Under the pieces are notes generated by a model, which was given only the letters and a program-made list of their open reading frames with translations, made no database searches and was not told the DNA's origin. From positions 1 through 51,130 of the forward strand of contig NZ_JABACJ020000036.1 of NCBI RefSeq assembly GCF_012524165.2: 51,130 nucleotides of DNA, given 5' to 3'. The DNA comes from Faecalicatena faecalis (lineage in GTDB: Bacteria > Bacillota > Clostridia > Lachnospirales > Lachnospiraceae). A program made the position numbers and the translations under genes. This document shows positions 24,342-33,582 of this stretch, one piece after another. Within the stretch, counting starts at the first letter, position 1; each line of letters begins with the position of its first letter.

Positions 24342-24408
24342 ATGGGTTGCGCTCCTTTGATATACTAATCCAGCGTAAATGATGAAAAAAATCAAAGGAG
24401 AAAAAGAA

Positions 24409-25791
24409 ATGGACAAAACTATTAAAACAGTGAGGGAAAACCCTCTTGCAGCCGAACCTCTCGGCAGGCTGCTCATAAAATTTGCAATCCCATCTGTCTT
24501 ATCCATGCTGGTGGATGCACTTTACAACATCGTAGACCAGATATTCATTGGGCGTGGGGTGGGATATCTTGGCATTGCTGCAACCACGGTTACTTTTCCT
24601 TTCGTCACGATTCTTTTATCCATCGCCACCCTGCTGGGGATTGGCGGCAGTGTCTATACGTCCATGAACTTAGGGGCAGGAAAAGAAGCAGAAGCCGAAA
24701 AAACCCTTGGAACGGTATTTATCCTGTCTGTTGCCACAGGTATTCTGTTTACCGTTATATGCCTTACTTTCCTGAAACCGCTGGCACTAGCTTTTGGGGC
24801 TACAAAGGGGGTACAGGGCTCACTGTCCTATGTACTGGATTATGCCCCGATCATTTTACTTGGCGCACCCTTTAGTATGGCAGCTATTGCTCTGTCCAGT
24901 ATGGCCAGAGCGGATGGCAGCCCCATCCTGGCTATGGGATGCTTCCTGGTCGGAGCGGTAATCAACCTGATTTTGGATCCAATCTATATATTTGTTTTTA
25001 ACTGGGGAGTGAAGGGTGCAGCAATCGCTACCGTAACCTCGCAGATCATGTCCGAGGTCATACTGTTGGTTTACTTTTTAAAGAAGGGGCATATCCGGTT
25101 AAGAAGAAAAAATATCTGCCCGACATTACCCATCTGCGGTCAGATATTTGCGTTCGGGCTTCCAGCCTGCATGATTCAGGTGGCGGCAGCAATTCTGCAG
25201 ATTGAACTGAACAAAGCGGTGGTGGGCTGTAAAATGGCAGGCGTTGGCAGCGAAGCGGCACTTAGCAGTCTTGGGATTGTGCTTCGAATCAGTTCTGTAG
25301 TGGTTTCTATTTGTGTGGGGATTGCACTTGGGATGCAGCCGATTATCGGATTTAACAAAGGCGCTGGTTTCGAACACCGGGTCAAAGAAACCTATAAAAA
25401 GGCGGTTGGCGCAGCTACGGTGGTTTCTGTGATTGGCTGGCTTATTTGTGAGTTATTCCCGGCGGAGATTCTGCAGATTTTTGGGATGAATGAGCCGGCA
25501 TCTATGGCATTTGGTATCAAGTGTATGCGCATTTTCCTGTTCGGACTGGTGTTTGCTGGATTTCAGGTGGTGTCAGCCCAGTATTATCTGGCAGCCGGAC
25601 AGGCAGTGAAAGCGATGCTGCTTTCCATCCTCCGGCCACTTCTGCTGATGGTACCGCTCATCTATATTTTTTCGGGTATCTGGAGAATGGACGGGATTCT
25701 GTACGCAGGTCCCACAGCAGACATCCTTACGGCTCTGATTGCAGCAGGTTTGGTTGGATATGACAGCAGGAAAAAGAGAAAAGGAGTGTAA
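24409..25791 (+). CDS. MATE-family multidrug exporter
   Basis: A 460-residue, about 12-helix transporter. The N-terminus 'PLGRLLIKFAIPSVLSMLVDALYNIVDQIFIGRGVG' is the signature of MATE exporters close to MepA. I chose ATG 24409 because AAAGGAG lies nine bases upstream; an in-frame ATG at 24379 has none. It exports cationic or DNA-binding drugs using Na+ or H+. It is followed after four bases by the UvrA-like gene, implying one transcript. Confidence 0.95.
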   Translation: MDKTIKTVRENPLAAEPLGRLLIKFAIPSVLSMLVDALYNIVDQIFIGRGVGYLGIAATTVTFPFVTILLSIATLLGIGGSVYTSMNLGAGKEAEAEKTLGTVFILSVATGILFTVICLTFLKPLALAFGATKGVQGSLSYVLDYAPIILLGAPFSMAAIALSSMARADGSPILAMGCFLVGAVINLILDPIYIFVFNWGVKGAAIATVTSQIMSEVILLVYFLKKGHIRLRRKNICPTLPICGQIFAFGLPACMIQVAAAILQIELNKAVVGCKMAGVGSEAALSSLGIVLRISSVVVSICVGIALGMQPIIGFNKGAGFEHRVKETYKKAVGAATVVSVIGWLICELFPAEILQIFGMNEPASMAFGIKCMRIFLFGLVFAGFQVVSAQYYLAAGQAVKAMLLSILRPLLLMVPLIYIFSGIWRMDGILYAGPTADILTALIAAGLVGYDSRKKRKGV

Positions 25792-25795
25792 TCAA

Positions 25796-28039
25796 ATGGC
25801 AGATATTATGGTACATGGGCTTACCCAAAATAACTTGAAACACGTCACATTCAGAATCCCGAAGGAAAGGATTACGGTATTTACCGGGGTGTCCGGGTCA
25901 GGGAAATCCAGTATTGTCTTTGACACGATTGCAGCGGAATCCCAGCGGCAGATGAACTTAACCTACCCGGCATTTGTACGGTCCAGGCTTCCCAAATACC
26001 CCAAACCGGCAGTGGAGCGCATTGACAATCTGACACCGTCCGTTGTGGTGGACCAGTCCTCCTTAGGGGGAAATGCACGCTCCACAGTAGGGACCATCAG
26101 CGGACTGTATGCCAGCCTGCGGCTGTTGTTTTCCAGGATTGGGCAGCCCTTTGTGGGAACTGCGTCCTATTTCTCTTTTAATGACCCCAACGGGATGTGC
26201 AAGACCTGTTCCGGTCTCGGAAAAGTTACAAAAGTGGATATGGAAGCAGTCCTGGATCGGAATAAATCCTGGAACCAGGGCTGTGTGAAGGATTCCCTGT
26301 ACCGTCCAGGATCCTGGTATTGGAAGCAGTATGCTGAGTCAGGGCTGTTCGACCTTGATAAACCCATCCGGGATTACACAAAAGAGGAATACAACCTTCT
26401 TCTCTATGGTGCCCGTGATGGTAAGGGAGAGCCGGAGAACCCGAAAGTAACTGGATTGTACCATAAGTATACGAAAACCCTCTTAAACCGGGATATCAGC
26501 AGCAAAAGCAGACACACCAAAGAAAAGTCAAAAAACCTGATCACGGAAATAGAATGTAGTGACTGTCATGGAAAAAGGCTGAATGAGGCGGCTTTGAACT
26601 GTAGAATAAACGGGTATTCTATTGCAGACATGTGCGAGATGGAGCTGACTCTCCTGCGTGAAGTCCTGACACAGATCACGGACCAGACAGTGGGTCTGCT
26701 GGTTCATACCATTCTGGAGGGATTGGACCGGATGATCGAGATTGGACTCCCTTATCTGCATCTGAACCGGGAAACACCCTCCCTGTCCGGCGGGGAGGCA
26801 CAACGGCTGAAGCTGGTCCGGTATATGGGAAGCAGTCTGACCGGGATGACCTATATCTTTGACGAACCCAGTGCCGGGATGCATCCACGGGATGTCTACC
26901 GTATGAATCATCTTCTCAAGAAGCTTCGGGATAAAGGAAATACAGTCCTTGTGGTGGAACATGATAAAGACGTAATCTCCATTGCAGACCATGTCATTGA
27001 CGTGGGGCCTGCGGCAGGACAAAACGGCGGTGAAATCGTGTTTGAGGGAAGCTATCCGGAACTACTTAGGGCAGATACCCCGACGGGAAAAGCCATGCAA
27101 AAGTCGTTCCCCATAAAACAGATGCCACGTAAAGCCACCGGCAGCCTGCCGGTAAGGGATGCCTGCCTTCATAACTTAAAGCATGTGGATGTGGACATCC
27201 CTCTGGGAATCATGACGGTGGTGACTGGTGTGGCCGGTTCGGGAAAGAGTACCCTCATTTCCCAGGTATTTGCGAGAGCATATGAGAATGAAGTGGTGAT
27301 GGTGGACCAGGGGCCGATTACAGCCACCAGCCGCTCTACACCAGCTTCCTACCTGGGCTTCTTTGATGAGATACGAAAACTTCTGGCACGGGAGAACAGT
27401 AAGCCGGAAAGCCTGTTCAGTTTTAATTCCGCCGGCGCCTGCCCGGTCTGCGGCGGTAAAGGCGTTCTCGTTACGGAACTTGCCTTTATGGATCCGATTG
27501 TCACTGAATGCGAAGCCTGCGGCGGTGTGCGGTATAACAAAGAAGCGCTTGCCTGTACCTACAAGGGCAGGAATATTGTGGAACTGCTGGGGCTGACCGC
27601 TTCCCAGGCGATGGAACTATTTGAGGATGCCAGGATCAGGAAACGCCTGAGCGTAATGCAGCAGGTGGGATTATCCTATCTGACGCTGGGGCAGCCCCTT
27701 AGTACCCTGTCCGGGGGAGAGCGGCAGCGGATCAAGCTGGCAAAGAACCTGGGGAAGAAGGGCAGTATCATTGTCATGGATGAGCCGACCACAGGCCTTC
27801 ACAGGTCTGACATAGAAAATCTGTTGAAACTGTTTGATGGGATTGTGTCCGGCGGAAATACGCTGGTGGTGATTGAACATAACCTGGACGTGATGAAGCA
27901 GGCGGACTGGATCATCGACATCGGCCCTGATGGAGGGAAGAACGGGGGAGAGGTGGTATTTGCAGGGACACCGGAGGAGATGCTTCAAAATGCAAAGACA
28001 CTGACAGCGGACTGTCTGCGTGCATCCAGTATTTCATAG
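25796..28039 (+). CDS. Short UvrA-like ABC ATPase (DrrC/UvrA2 type)
   Basis: A 747-residue UvrA homologue, shorter than the about 940 residues of housekeeping UvrA. Two ATPase modules are present: Walker A 'GVSGSGKSS' (31-39) and 'GVAGSGKST'; signatures 'LSGGEAQR' and 'LSGGERQR'; Walker B 'IFDEPSAG' and 'VMDEPTTG'. Zinc fingers are 'CKTCSGLGK...CSDCHGKR' and 'CPVCGGKG...CEACGG'. The usual UvrB-binding insert appears reduced. Such UvrA2 proteins remove or shield DNA-bound drugs. ATG 25796 follows AAAGGAG. Co-location with a MATE exporter and GyrI proteins supports a resistance role. Confidence 0.92.
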   Translation: MADIMVHGLTQNNLKHVTFRIPKERITVFTGVSGSGKSSIVFDTIAAESQRQMNLTYPAFVRSRLPKYPKPAVERIDNLTPSVVVDQSSLGGNARSTVGTISGLYASLRLLFSRIGQPFVGTASYFSFNDPNGMCKTCSGLGKVTKVDMEAVLDRNKSWNQGCVKDSLYRPGSWYWKQYAESGLFDLDKPIRDYTKEEYNLLLYGARDGKGEPENPKVTGLYHKYTKTLLNRDISSKSRHTKEKSKNLITEIECSDCHGKRLNEAALNCRINGYSIADMCEMELTLLREVLTQITDQTVGLLVHTILEGLDRMIEIGLPYLHLNRETPSLSGGEAQRLKLVRYMGSSLTGMTYIFDEPSAGMHPRDVYRMNHLLKKLRDKGNTVLVVEHDKDVISIADHVIDVGPAAGQNGGEIVFEGSYPELLRADTPTGKAMQKSFPIKQMPRKATGSLPVRDACLHNLKHVDVDIPLGIMTVVTGVAGSGKSTLISQVFARAYENEVVMVDQGPITATSRSTPASYLGFFDEIRKLLARENSKPESLFSFNSAGACPVCGGKGVLVTELAFMDPIVTECEACGGVRYNKEALACTYKGRNIVELLGLTASQAMELFEDARIRKRLSVMQQVGLSYLTLGQPLSTLSGGERQRIKLAKNLGKKGSIIVMDEPTTGLHRSDIENLLKLFDGIVSGGNTLVVIEHNLDVMKQADWIIDIGPDGGKNGGEVVFAGTPEEMLQNAKTLTADCLRASSIS

Positions 28040-28093
28040 ACGAATTCCTGTTTTCCCTGCTTCTGATTAGAAAATTAATGAGAAGAGAAAGAA

Positions 28094-28521
28094 CAGAGCT
28101 TGACAAAACTCATGCTCTATGGCTGGCGGCATATGGAAGAAAGGATGTTGGAGGCTGCAGTGGGGGTCAGTAGATACGATGCATGGGAGGCAATCTGCAG
28201 GGCATTTTATGATTATACGACAGAAAATCCAGGTGTTTTTAGCGCTATGCTCTGGTATAACAAATACCAGAATAATGAAGCAGAGAAGGTTACAAAAAGG
28301 CTATTTGCTATCTGCTCGAAAATTACTTCTTCGCTACATATTTCTGAGGAAAACTGTAATCATCTGATTCGTACATTCCGCGCGTTTTTGGAGAACTTTC
28401 ACTGCTGGTTAATAACGATGCATTTGGCCATTCGCTGCCGATGGAGGACAACATTGAGTTTTCTCTAAAGGTATTGATTGCCGGGATGAAAGAACTGGGA
28501 GAAAAAAGCGATAGAAATTAA
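28094..28521 (+). pseudogene. TetR-family regulator remnant (WHG-type ligand domain)
   Basis: The sequence from 'MLYGWRHMEERMLEAAVGVS' to 'ICSKITSSLHIS' matches the C-terminal ligand-binding half of TetR/AcrR regulators of the WHG type. The DNA-binding half is missing. Around 28393 the frame shifts: the continuation 'LLVNNDAFGHSLPMEDNIEF' is in another frame and runs to a stop at 28519-28521. Truncated plus frameshifted, so it cannot bind DNA. It may once have controlled the MATE/UvrA-like genes. Confidence 0.8.
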
Positions 28522-28992
28522 ATTTGATGACTGCGTTATTACCGCATACCATGTGGAGGAATAAATCCGATTTATCATATAGTATCTTCAATTGTCAGAA
28601 AATCGTATGATTTTCGTCAATAAGAATTCATACACCACGAAGATAAAACGAAAATACAATCCCTCTTTTCCTGATATAATCAAAAATAAGGCATCAGAAA
28701 TGTATGGCAGGATTTGATGAAATGTCGTTTTTTTTCAAGACAAAGGAGTTTGCTTATGATAAAGTAATTGATTACATAGAAATGATTGAAGCATGCCATC
28801 AGATTCTTCAAGATAAGACATCACTTCGCTAGGAACGGGCATGCTTTATTGTACCGATATGGAGGAAGCGAAAACTTGGCTGGTCAGTGATTCTGTAATT
28901 TCATAGGGTTTGTGGAGGGAGGTCAACCGTGGTTGCATTAAATTGGTAAGTAATATCATAATTAAGTTTTAATAAAAGAAAAATGGAGGTGC
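28522..28992. other. Decayed spacer with short open fragments
   Basis: No full gene. It contains a GAAAATCGTATGATTTTC palindrome (about 28600), an extended -10-like TGATATAATC (about 28673), a 42-codon ORF at 28704-28832 ('MAGFDEMSFFFKTKEFAYDKV') with no ribosome site and no recognisable family, and GGAGG just before the ClbS-like gene. It looks like gene debris. Confidence 0.45.
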
Positions 28993-29521
28993 ATGATGCA
29001 GGAATACACAAGTAAAGAGGATTTGGTTGAAGAAATAAAAAAAAACAGCAGCTAAATTTATAGGAGAATTTGATAACATAGTAGAAGATGACAGCGATTT
29101 AAGGTTGGAGGGTGTGGATAGAACGCCCCGTGAAATGCTTGCCTATCAGCTTGGCTGGATGGGGCTCATTCGCGGATGGGATAGTGATGAACTGGCAGGG
29201 AAAGAAGTGATTACTCCAGCGCCGGGATATAAATGGAACCAAATGAGTGCGATTTATGAAGGGTTTTATGCCACCTATAATGCACAGAGCCTGTCAGAGC
29301 TAAAACAAATGTATAAACAGGCAGTTGCTGACTTACTAAACTGGCTGCAAGACTTTTCAGATGACGAGCTTTTCCAACCGGGAGGTCGAAAATGGGCACA
29401 ATCCACCCCCTCTAATTGGCCAATTTGGAAATGGATTCATATTAATACAGCCGCACCCTTTAAGACATTTCGGAGTAAAATTCGTAAGTGGAAGAAGGTG
29501 CGTGCAGAGATTTGCCATTGA
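28993..29521 (+). pseudogene. ClbS/DfsB (DUF1706) family gene, frameshifted in an A9 run
   Basis: GGAGGTGC precedes an ATG at 28993, giving 'MMQEYTSKEDLVEEIKK'. At a run of nine A (29037-29045) the frame breaks to a stop at 29053-29055. Removing one A restores 'EIKKTAAKFIGEFD' and a long frame ending at 29521 ('LAYQLGWMGLIRGWD', 'GYKWNQMSAIYEGFYATY'), a four-helix protein of the ClbS/DfsB family, which in other bacteria protects against DNA-alkylating metabolites. Either a true pseudogene, a slippage/phase-variable gene, or a sequencing error. Confidence 0.8.
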
Positions 29522-29568
29522 TTTATATCGATATACTTCAAGTACAGAATAGGTAGATAGGAGAAAGA

Positions 29569-30006
29569 ATGGACAGAATTACTCGATTTTTTGATATTAT
29601 ACGCAAGGACATGAGTGTAGTGCTTGCTACGGCATCAGGTGAAAGCGTTACTATGCGGCAGGTTAGTCCGGTTGGTTATAGAGGAAATATTTTAATTTTC
29701 ACGGATCCCGGTTCACTGAAATATCAGCAGCTAAAAGCAAATCCTAACTGCTGCATTGCTGCCGGCCCTTTTTTTGCAGAAGCAAAAGCCGTATTTTTAG
29801 GTGCAACGATGATGGATTCTAATGAAGAATTACGCCAGGTCTACTGTGAAAAATTTCCGGGGGCTTTTGACGAAGGTGTTGCCCTGGGAGGCAGAGATGC
29901 GGAATTCATTTTATTTGAGCCATTGAAGTTAAAAGGATGGGCATTTGAAGATGATATTCCGACTTCGGATGGGGTGCCTACCATTCCATTTGAAATCGAT
30001 ATTTGA
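29569..30006 (+). CDS. Pyridoxamine 5'-phosphate oxidase-fold flavin protein
   Basis: A 145-residue split-barrel protein ('SVVLATASGESVTMRQVSPVGYRGNILIFTD', 'YQQLKANPNCCIAAGPFFAEAKAVFLG'). The fold binds FMN or F420 and covers reductases and stress proteins. AGGAG precedes the ATG. It follows the ClbS-like pseudogene by 48 bases. The specific substrate is unknown. Confidence 0.88.
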   Translation: MDRITRFFDIIRKDMSVVLATASGESVTMRQVSPVGYRGNILIFTDPGSLKYQQLKANPNCCIAAGPFFAEAKAVFLGATMMDSNEELRQVYCEKFPGAFDEGVALGGRDAEFILFEPLKLKGWAFEDDIPTSDGVPTIPFEIDI

Positions 30007-30330
30007 ATATCCGTTCTAAGCAGGAGGTGTATTTGCGAGAAAGAATATCAATACGCATATGACTATTATGTTGGCAGGAGCAGTAGTTGCTATTATTCGC
30101 AGAAATCACCGGAAGAAACACTAACTATTGTTTGTAGGGCTGTTCTAGTACATTTTCTTGGGTAAAGGAGCCAATAGGTGGAAAGCACACACTTGGCGAT
30201 AAAGGCGTACTCGATAAATCTTGCTAATGTTTGTCAACCCTTTTTTTGATTTTTTCAGAAGAAAAAAGAGTAACCTTAATAAATCTACCATATTGTAGAT
30301 TTGAAAAAAGAAGTATAGAATTAAGATGAT
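30007..30330. other. Spacer at the 3' side of the IS110 transposase gene
   Basis: No complete gene. A short open stretch at about 30060-30123 ('MTIMLAGAVVAIIRRNHRKK') looks like a gene tail. AAATCTAC/GTAGATTT (30280-30301) is a perfect 8-bp palindrome with a 6-base loop just beyond the transposase stop, possibly its terminator. The insertion-sequence edge lies somewhere here but IS110 elements lack inverted ends, so it cannot be fixed. Confidence 0.4.
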
Positions 30331-31524
30331 TTACTTATAAAGCTCCATCGCACGAGCATAGTAAATTCGGAGAAACTTATTAACGCCAGCCATTTTTGCA
30401 ACGTTGTAAGGTTTTCCTTCCTGTTCCTTTTTGAGAATGAAAAGGTAAACAGGATCATCTTGAGGTTTTGTCAGTTTGAGAGCCTGCATGACCTCAAAAC
30501 AAGCTTTTCTGAGAGCAGAACTGCCACGCTTGGATATGTGGCGGTTCCTGCTTTCAAATTGCCCTGACTGATATGGGGGAGCATCGTTTCCAGCATAGGA
30601 GTTGAGAGCCTTTGCGCTGTGGAAACGGCGGATATCTCCGATTTCAGCCAGAATAATGGGACCTAACCTGTCTCCAACGCCGTTCATTGCACGTAAAATC
30701 CTGTATTCAGGTATTGTTCCTGCAATGTTTTGCATTTGAGCGATTTCTTCATCAGCAGCGTTTTGTACAGCAGCCAATAAATCAACTAACTGATTTTGAG
30801 CGGCAATTATGTAGTCATTGTCTCCACGAGTTGTTATACTGTCACAGGCTAATTCATAGATAGATAAGCTTTTTTGTGGAGCATATCTATCATGGCTCTT
30901 TTTCATAAGTGTGGCATAGGAAGATAGGAATCTTGATTTGCCCATTGCCTTAACCCGATCGAAAGAACCGTATTTCTTAATAAAAAGTAACAAGGCACAC
31001 TCATCGGGTTTGCGACTTTTCAGCTTTAACAAAGACGTTATTCCTGGCATGGTTTCATCAAGAAGATTTGTCAGCTGTGTCTTTGTATAGGTTACCGTTG
31101 AAATACGTTGGTTGTACTGACGGGAAAGAAACTTCAGGTCTTCATATTTTTGTTCCAAAGAAGTGTATGGCGTAAGCATATATGACTTTTCCAAGGCGTA
31201 TTTTGCGATTCTCAAGGCGTCCTTTTTATCAGTTTTCGCCTTATGGATTTCAACATCTCCATATTTTTTCATTTGATATGGATTTACGAGACATACAGGG
31301 AATCCTTCTTCTTGAAGTTTTTTTAATACTGGATAATGATAATGCCCAGTGTATTCCAAGAGGATAATAAAAGTATCATCAAGGCTATTTAAATAGTTTA
31401 CCATAGCATCCATATCCGAAAGGGTATGATGCATAATAAATGGTTTGGCACGTATGCTACCATCTGAGTTAAGAACAGCAACGGTGCTTTTCGCTTTTGA
31501 AACATCAATTCCAACAGCAATCAT
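30331..31524 (-). CDS. IS110-family transposase
   Basis: A 397-residue DEDD recombinase/transposase. N-terminal RuvC-like domain ('GIDVSKAKSTVAV' with Asp, 'LLEYTGHYHYPV' with Glu, 'KTDKKDALRIAKYAL' with Asp pair), and a C-terminal Transposase_20 domain ('YRILRAMNGVGDRLGPIILAEIGDIRRF', 'SYAGNDAPPYQSG', 'ISKRGSSALRKA') carrying the catalytic Ser. I set the start at 31522-31524 because TAGGAGGTATCACT precedes that ATG; the frame is open 17 codons further. It appears intact. Confidence 0.96.
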   Translation of the reverse strand: MIAVGIDVSKAKSTVAVLNSDGSIRAKPFIMHHTLSDMDAMVNYLNSLDDTFIILLEYTGHYHYPVLKKLQEEGFPVCLVNPYQMKKYGDVEIHKAKTDKKDALRIAKYALEKSYMLTPYTSLEQKYEDLKFLSRQYNQRISTVTYTKTQLTNLLDETMPGITSLLKLKSRKPDECALLLFIKKYGSFDRVKAMGKSRFLSSYATLMKKSHDRYAPQKSLSIYELACDSITTRGDNDYIIAAQNQLVDLLAAVQNAADEEIAQMQNIAGTIPEYRILRAMNGVGDRLGPIILAEIGDIRRFHSAKALNSYAGNDAPPYQSGQFESRNRHISKRGSSALRKACFEVMQALKLTKPQDDPVYLFILKKEQEGKPYNVAKMAGVNKFLRIYYARAMELYK

Positions 31525-31600
31525 AGTGATACCTCCTAATAAAGATTTGACTGGTTCCAACGCTTCAGGGTCCATTCATATTCGTTAGTGAAACGGGAGC
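30331..31600 (-). mobile_element. IS110-type insertion sequence (edges approximate)
   Basis: Defined by the intact transposase and its upstream leader. In IS110 elements a non-coding bridge RNA that selects donor and target DNA is encoded upstream of the transposase, that is, to the right of 31524 here. Edges cannot be set without an empty site; the true element may extend beyond both limits. Confidence 0.6.
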
Positions 31601-31760
31601 AGATAAACTGTCACAACTTGCTGAATCGAATGCAGGAACATGAAGGCTGGCTAACACATTTGTCTCCGGGCGTGGTATCCCAATTGGAAATTCCGTTAGC
31701 CAATCACCTTCAGTATAAAAGAAAAGTGAAGGCTGTTAAAACCCTCACTTATATATTACG
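31600..31760. other. Long imperfect inverted repeat beside the IS110 leader
   Basis: GAAGGCTGGCTAAC (about 31642-31655) pairs imperfectly with GTTAGCCAATCACCTTC (about 31696-31712), and GTGAAGGCTG...CCCTCAC gives another stem (about 31727-31747). A short frame from about 31586 ('SETGADKLSQLAESNAGT', stop near 31641) looks like a gene tail. The structure could be part of an IS110 bridge RNA or simply a terminator. Confidence 0.35.
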
Positions 31761-31784
31761 AATTGGAATTTGGAGGGACAATGT

Positions 31785-31856
31785 ATGGTTGATTTTATAG
31801 CAGGCATTATTGAGTTAATAACAAAACCTTGGGTAGATAAAATGAATAAGAAATAG
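31785..31856 (+). CDS. 23-residue amphipathic peptide gene
   Basis: GGAGGGACAATGT precedes an ATG at 31785 encoding MVDFIAGIIELITKPWVDKM plus three residues. The hydrophobic helix followed by a Lys-rich end is typical of membrane-active or membrane-inserted micropeptides. It lies just before a small membrane protein gene (31919). It is too short for firm assignment; translation is supported only by the strong ribosome site. Confidence 0.45.
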   Translation: MVDFIAGIIELITKPWVDKMNKK

Positions 31857-31918
31857 AGAACCAGAAAAAAGTAACTTCCAGCTTGTCGGGCAGAAAATTA
31901 GAAGTTATGGAGGTAGGT

Positions 31919-32143
31919 ATGAAAAAATTATATAGTATATTAAAAACCATATTATGGTGCTTCATTGGTGTATTTATAGGCAGCAGTATCTATCAATACT
32001 ATGACTACAAAGTTCACCCTGGGTTATACGAAATGCAATCTGCTCCTTGGTATTTATCAATTGAGATTCGGGGAATTTTTACTGCTGTTATTGTTGTAAT
32101 AATCCTTGTAGCCATGTGGATAATCCGAAAGAAAATGAATTGA
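31919..32143 (+). CDS. Small membrane protein, two helices
   Basis: A 74-residue protein with two predicted membrane helices (about 7-25 and 47-68) joined by a short external loop ('YQYYDYKVHPGLYEMQSAPWY'), and a basic C-terminus. I start it at ATG 31919 because GGAGGTAGGT precedes it. No family recognised. It follows the 23-residue peptide by 62 bases and the two may be linked. Confidence 0.65.
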   Translation: MKKLYSILKTILWCFIGVFIGSSIYQYYDYKVHPGLYEMQSAPWYLSIEIRGIFTAVIVVIILVAMWIIRKKMN

Positions 32144-32227
32144 GTAAATCCCAGTTTGTGAGATAAGAATAAAGGCTAAGGTTAACAAAAAAATACGAAA
32201 ATCCTTGACCCTAACGTATCGTGATAA

Positions 32228-32371
32228 ATAGAGAGTTCACTATCACAACCAATTGCAAGAGATGCAATTAAAAGGTATGGAGATGTAGAAAAATTTATGG
32301 ACGAAATGATTCCAAACTTTAGCCACCTATCAGAAATCGTTGACGAACTAATGCGTTCTGGCAAAGAATAA
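32228..32371 (+). pseudogene. Gene-tail remnant, no start
   Basis: Forty-seven open codons after a TAA, ending '...RYGDVEKFMDEMIPNFSHLS' to 'LMRSGKE'. It reads like the C-terminus of a helical protein and has no start codon or ribosome site. Family not recognised. Confidence 0.4.
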
Positions 32372-32450
32372 CTTAACAGATAAATAGATTAGCATAAAAT
32401 TCAGTTTGCCGGAAGACGGCAAAATAACAAACTTGTGGAGGTAAAGTGAC

Positions 32451-33560
32451 ATGAAACGAAGATCTAAGCTAAGCATTGCAGTCGCTGCCGGACTTGCTGC
32501 CATAGCGCTTTGTGGGTGCGCTGTGACGAGGGCCAGTGCGGATATGCCGCCAACCAGTGCTTTAGCGGCGGAGTCTCTTTATCAGGACAATCCTGCCATG
32601 TCCACGATGGTAAGCGCATCCACTGGGAAACTCGCGTTTAAATCGGACGGCGGTTATTATAAGCACTCCGGCAGCGATCTCTGGGCCACCCTGCGCTCGG
32701 CCAGCACTCCCAACACGGTGACGGCCATCAAGACCATCCCCAATCAAAATATCGCGACCCTTCGGGTGAATGCCGATCTCTGCGGTGTAGCGGTGGAGCC
32801 CTCTGAGAGCGGGAGCTTTGAGTTTAGCTACATAGGAGTCAAGGAAGCCGGGGACATCGCCGTAGAAACGGCGATAAAGGATGGTGTGCTCACTGTGACC
32901 TGTACCGGCGCCATGCCCACGGAGGGCTACGTGAACACCGACCCGGACTTCCGGGTGAACACGGTGCTCGTGGGTGTACCCACCGGGGTTTTACAGGAGA
33001 TCCGCCTGGACTGCGGCGTAGGCAGCCTGCTGGTAAACGGCGTGGATGTGCCGGTCCGCGGTATAGGGAACAGCGGCCTAATCCGGGTGACTGGGAATAC
33101 GATTTCCGCTTCCGTGGAACTTCAATGCGACCGCGGCGTTTTGGCCGTCCAGGGTACCACGGTGTCCGCGCCCGTGATCCTGAACGCCAGAAACGGCAGT
33201 GTGGCGCTCACCGCTGCAACCGTTACCGGCAAAGCGGACCTCTCCACCAAGAACGGCAGTATGGACATAAAGGTGGATCAGCTGGACAATGCCAGACTGG
33301 AATCCAGAAACGGCTCGATTACGGCCGAGATCGACGCTGTGGGAGAAAATGTGTTCGCCGGCGTGGAAAACGGTATGCTAAAGTTTCATTTGACTAAGGA
33401 GCCTCAAAATCTGGTCTTCCATCTGTCCGGCGGCTGGGACGGACGCTGGGGAGCGGAACTGCTCAAGGGCTGGCATGACGGCTATACGGTTGGCACTGGA
33501 AAGCCGGTGCTGGAACTCTCTGCCTCGCCCAATGGCATATTGAGCTTTACAGTAAACTGA
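32451..33560 (+). CDS. DUF4097-like secreted lipoprotein, GC-rich
   Basis: A 369-residue protein with a lipoprotein signal ('IALCGC', Cys23), a Ser/Ala-rich linker, and a C-terminal repetitive beta-structure ('ARNGSVALTAATVTG', 'TKNGSMDIKVDQLDN', 'SRNGSITAEIDAVGE'), the repeating N-G-S turns expected of the DUF4097 beta-helix. Its GC content is clearly higher than both neighbours, indicating transfer from another Clostridia lineage. GGAGGTAAAGTGAC precedes the ATG. Probably displayed on the cell surface; ligand unknown. Confidence 0.8.
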   Translation: MKRRSKLSIAVAAGLAAIALCGCAVTRASADMPPTSALAAESLYQDNPAMSTMVSASTGKLAFKSDGGYYKHSGSDLWATLRSASTPNTVTAIKTIPNQNIATLRVNADLCGVAVEPSESGSFEFSYIGVKEAGDIAVETAIKDGVLTVTCTGAMPTEGYVNTDPDFRVNTVLVGVPTGVLQEIRLDCGVGSLLVNGVDVPVRGIGNSGLIRVTGNTISASVELQCDRGVLAVQGTTVSAPVILNARNGSVALTAATVTGKADLSTKNGSMDIKVDQLDNARLESRNGSITAEIDAVGENVFAGVENGMLKFHLTKEPQNLVFHLSGGWDGRWGAELLKGWHDGYTVGTGKPVLELSASPNGILSFTVN

Positions 33561-33582
33561 AATTTTTAAGGGGTAAGACGTG

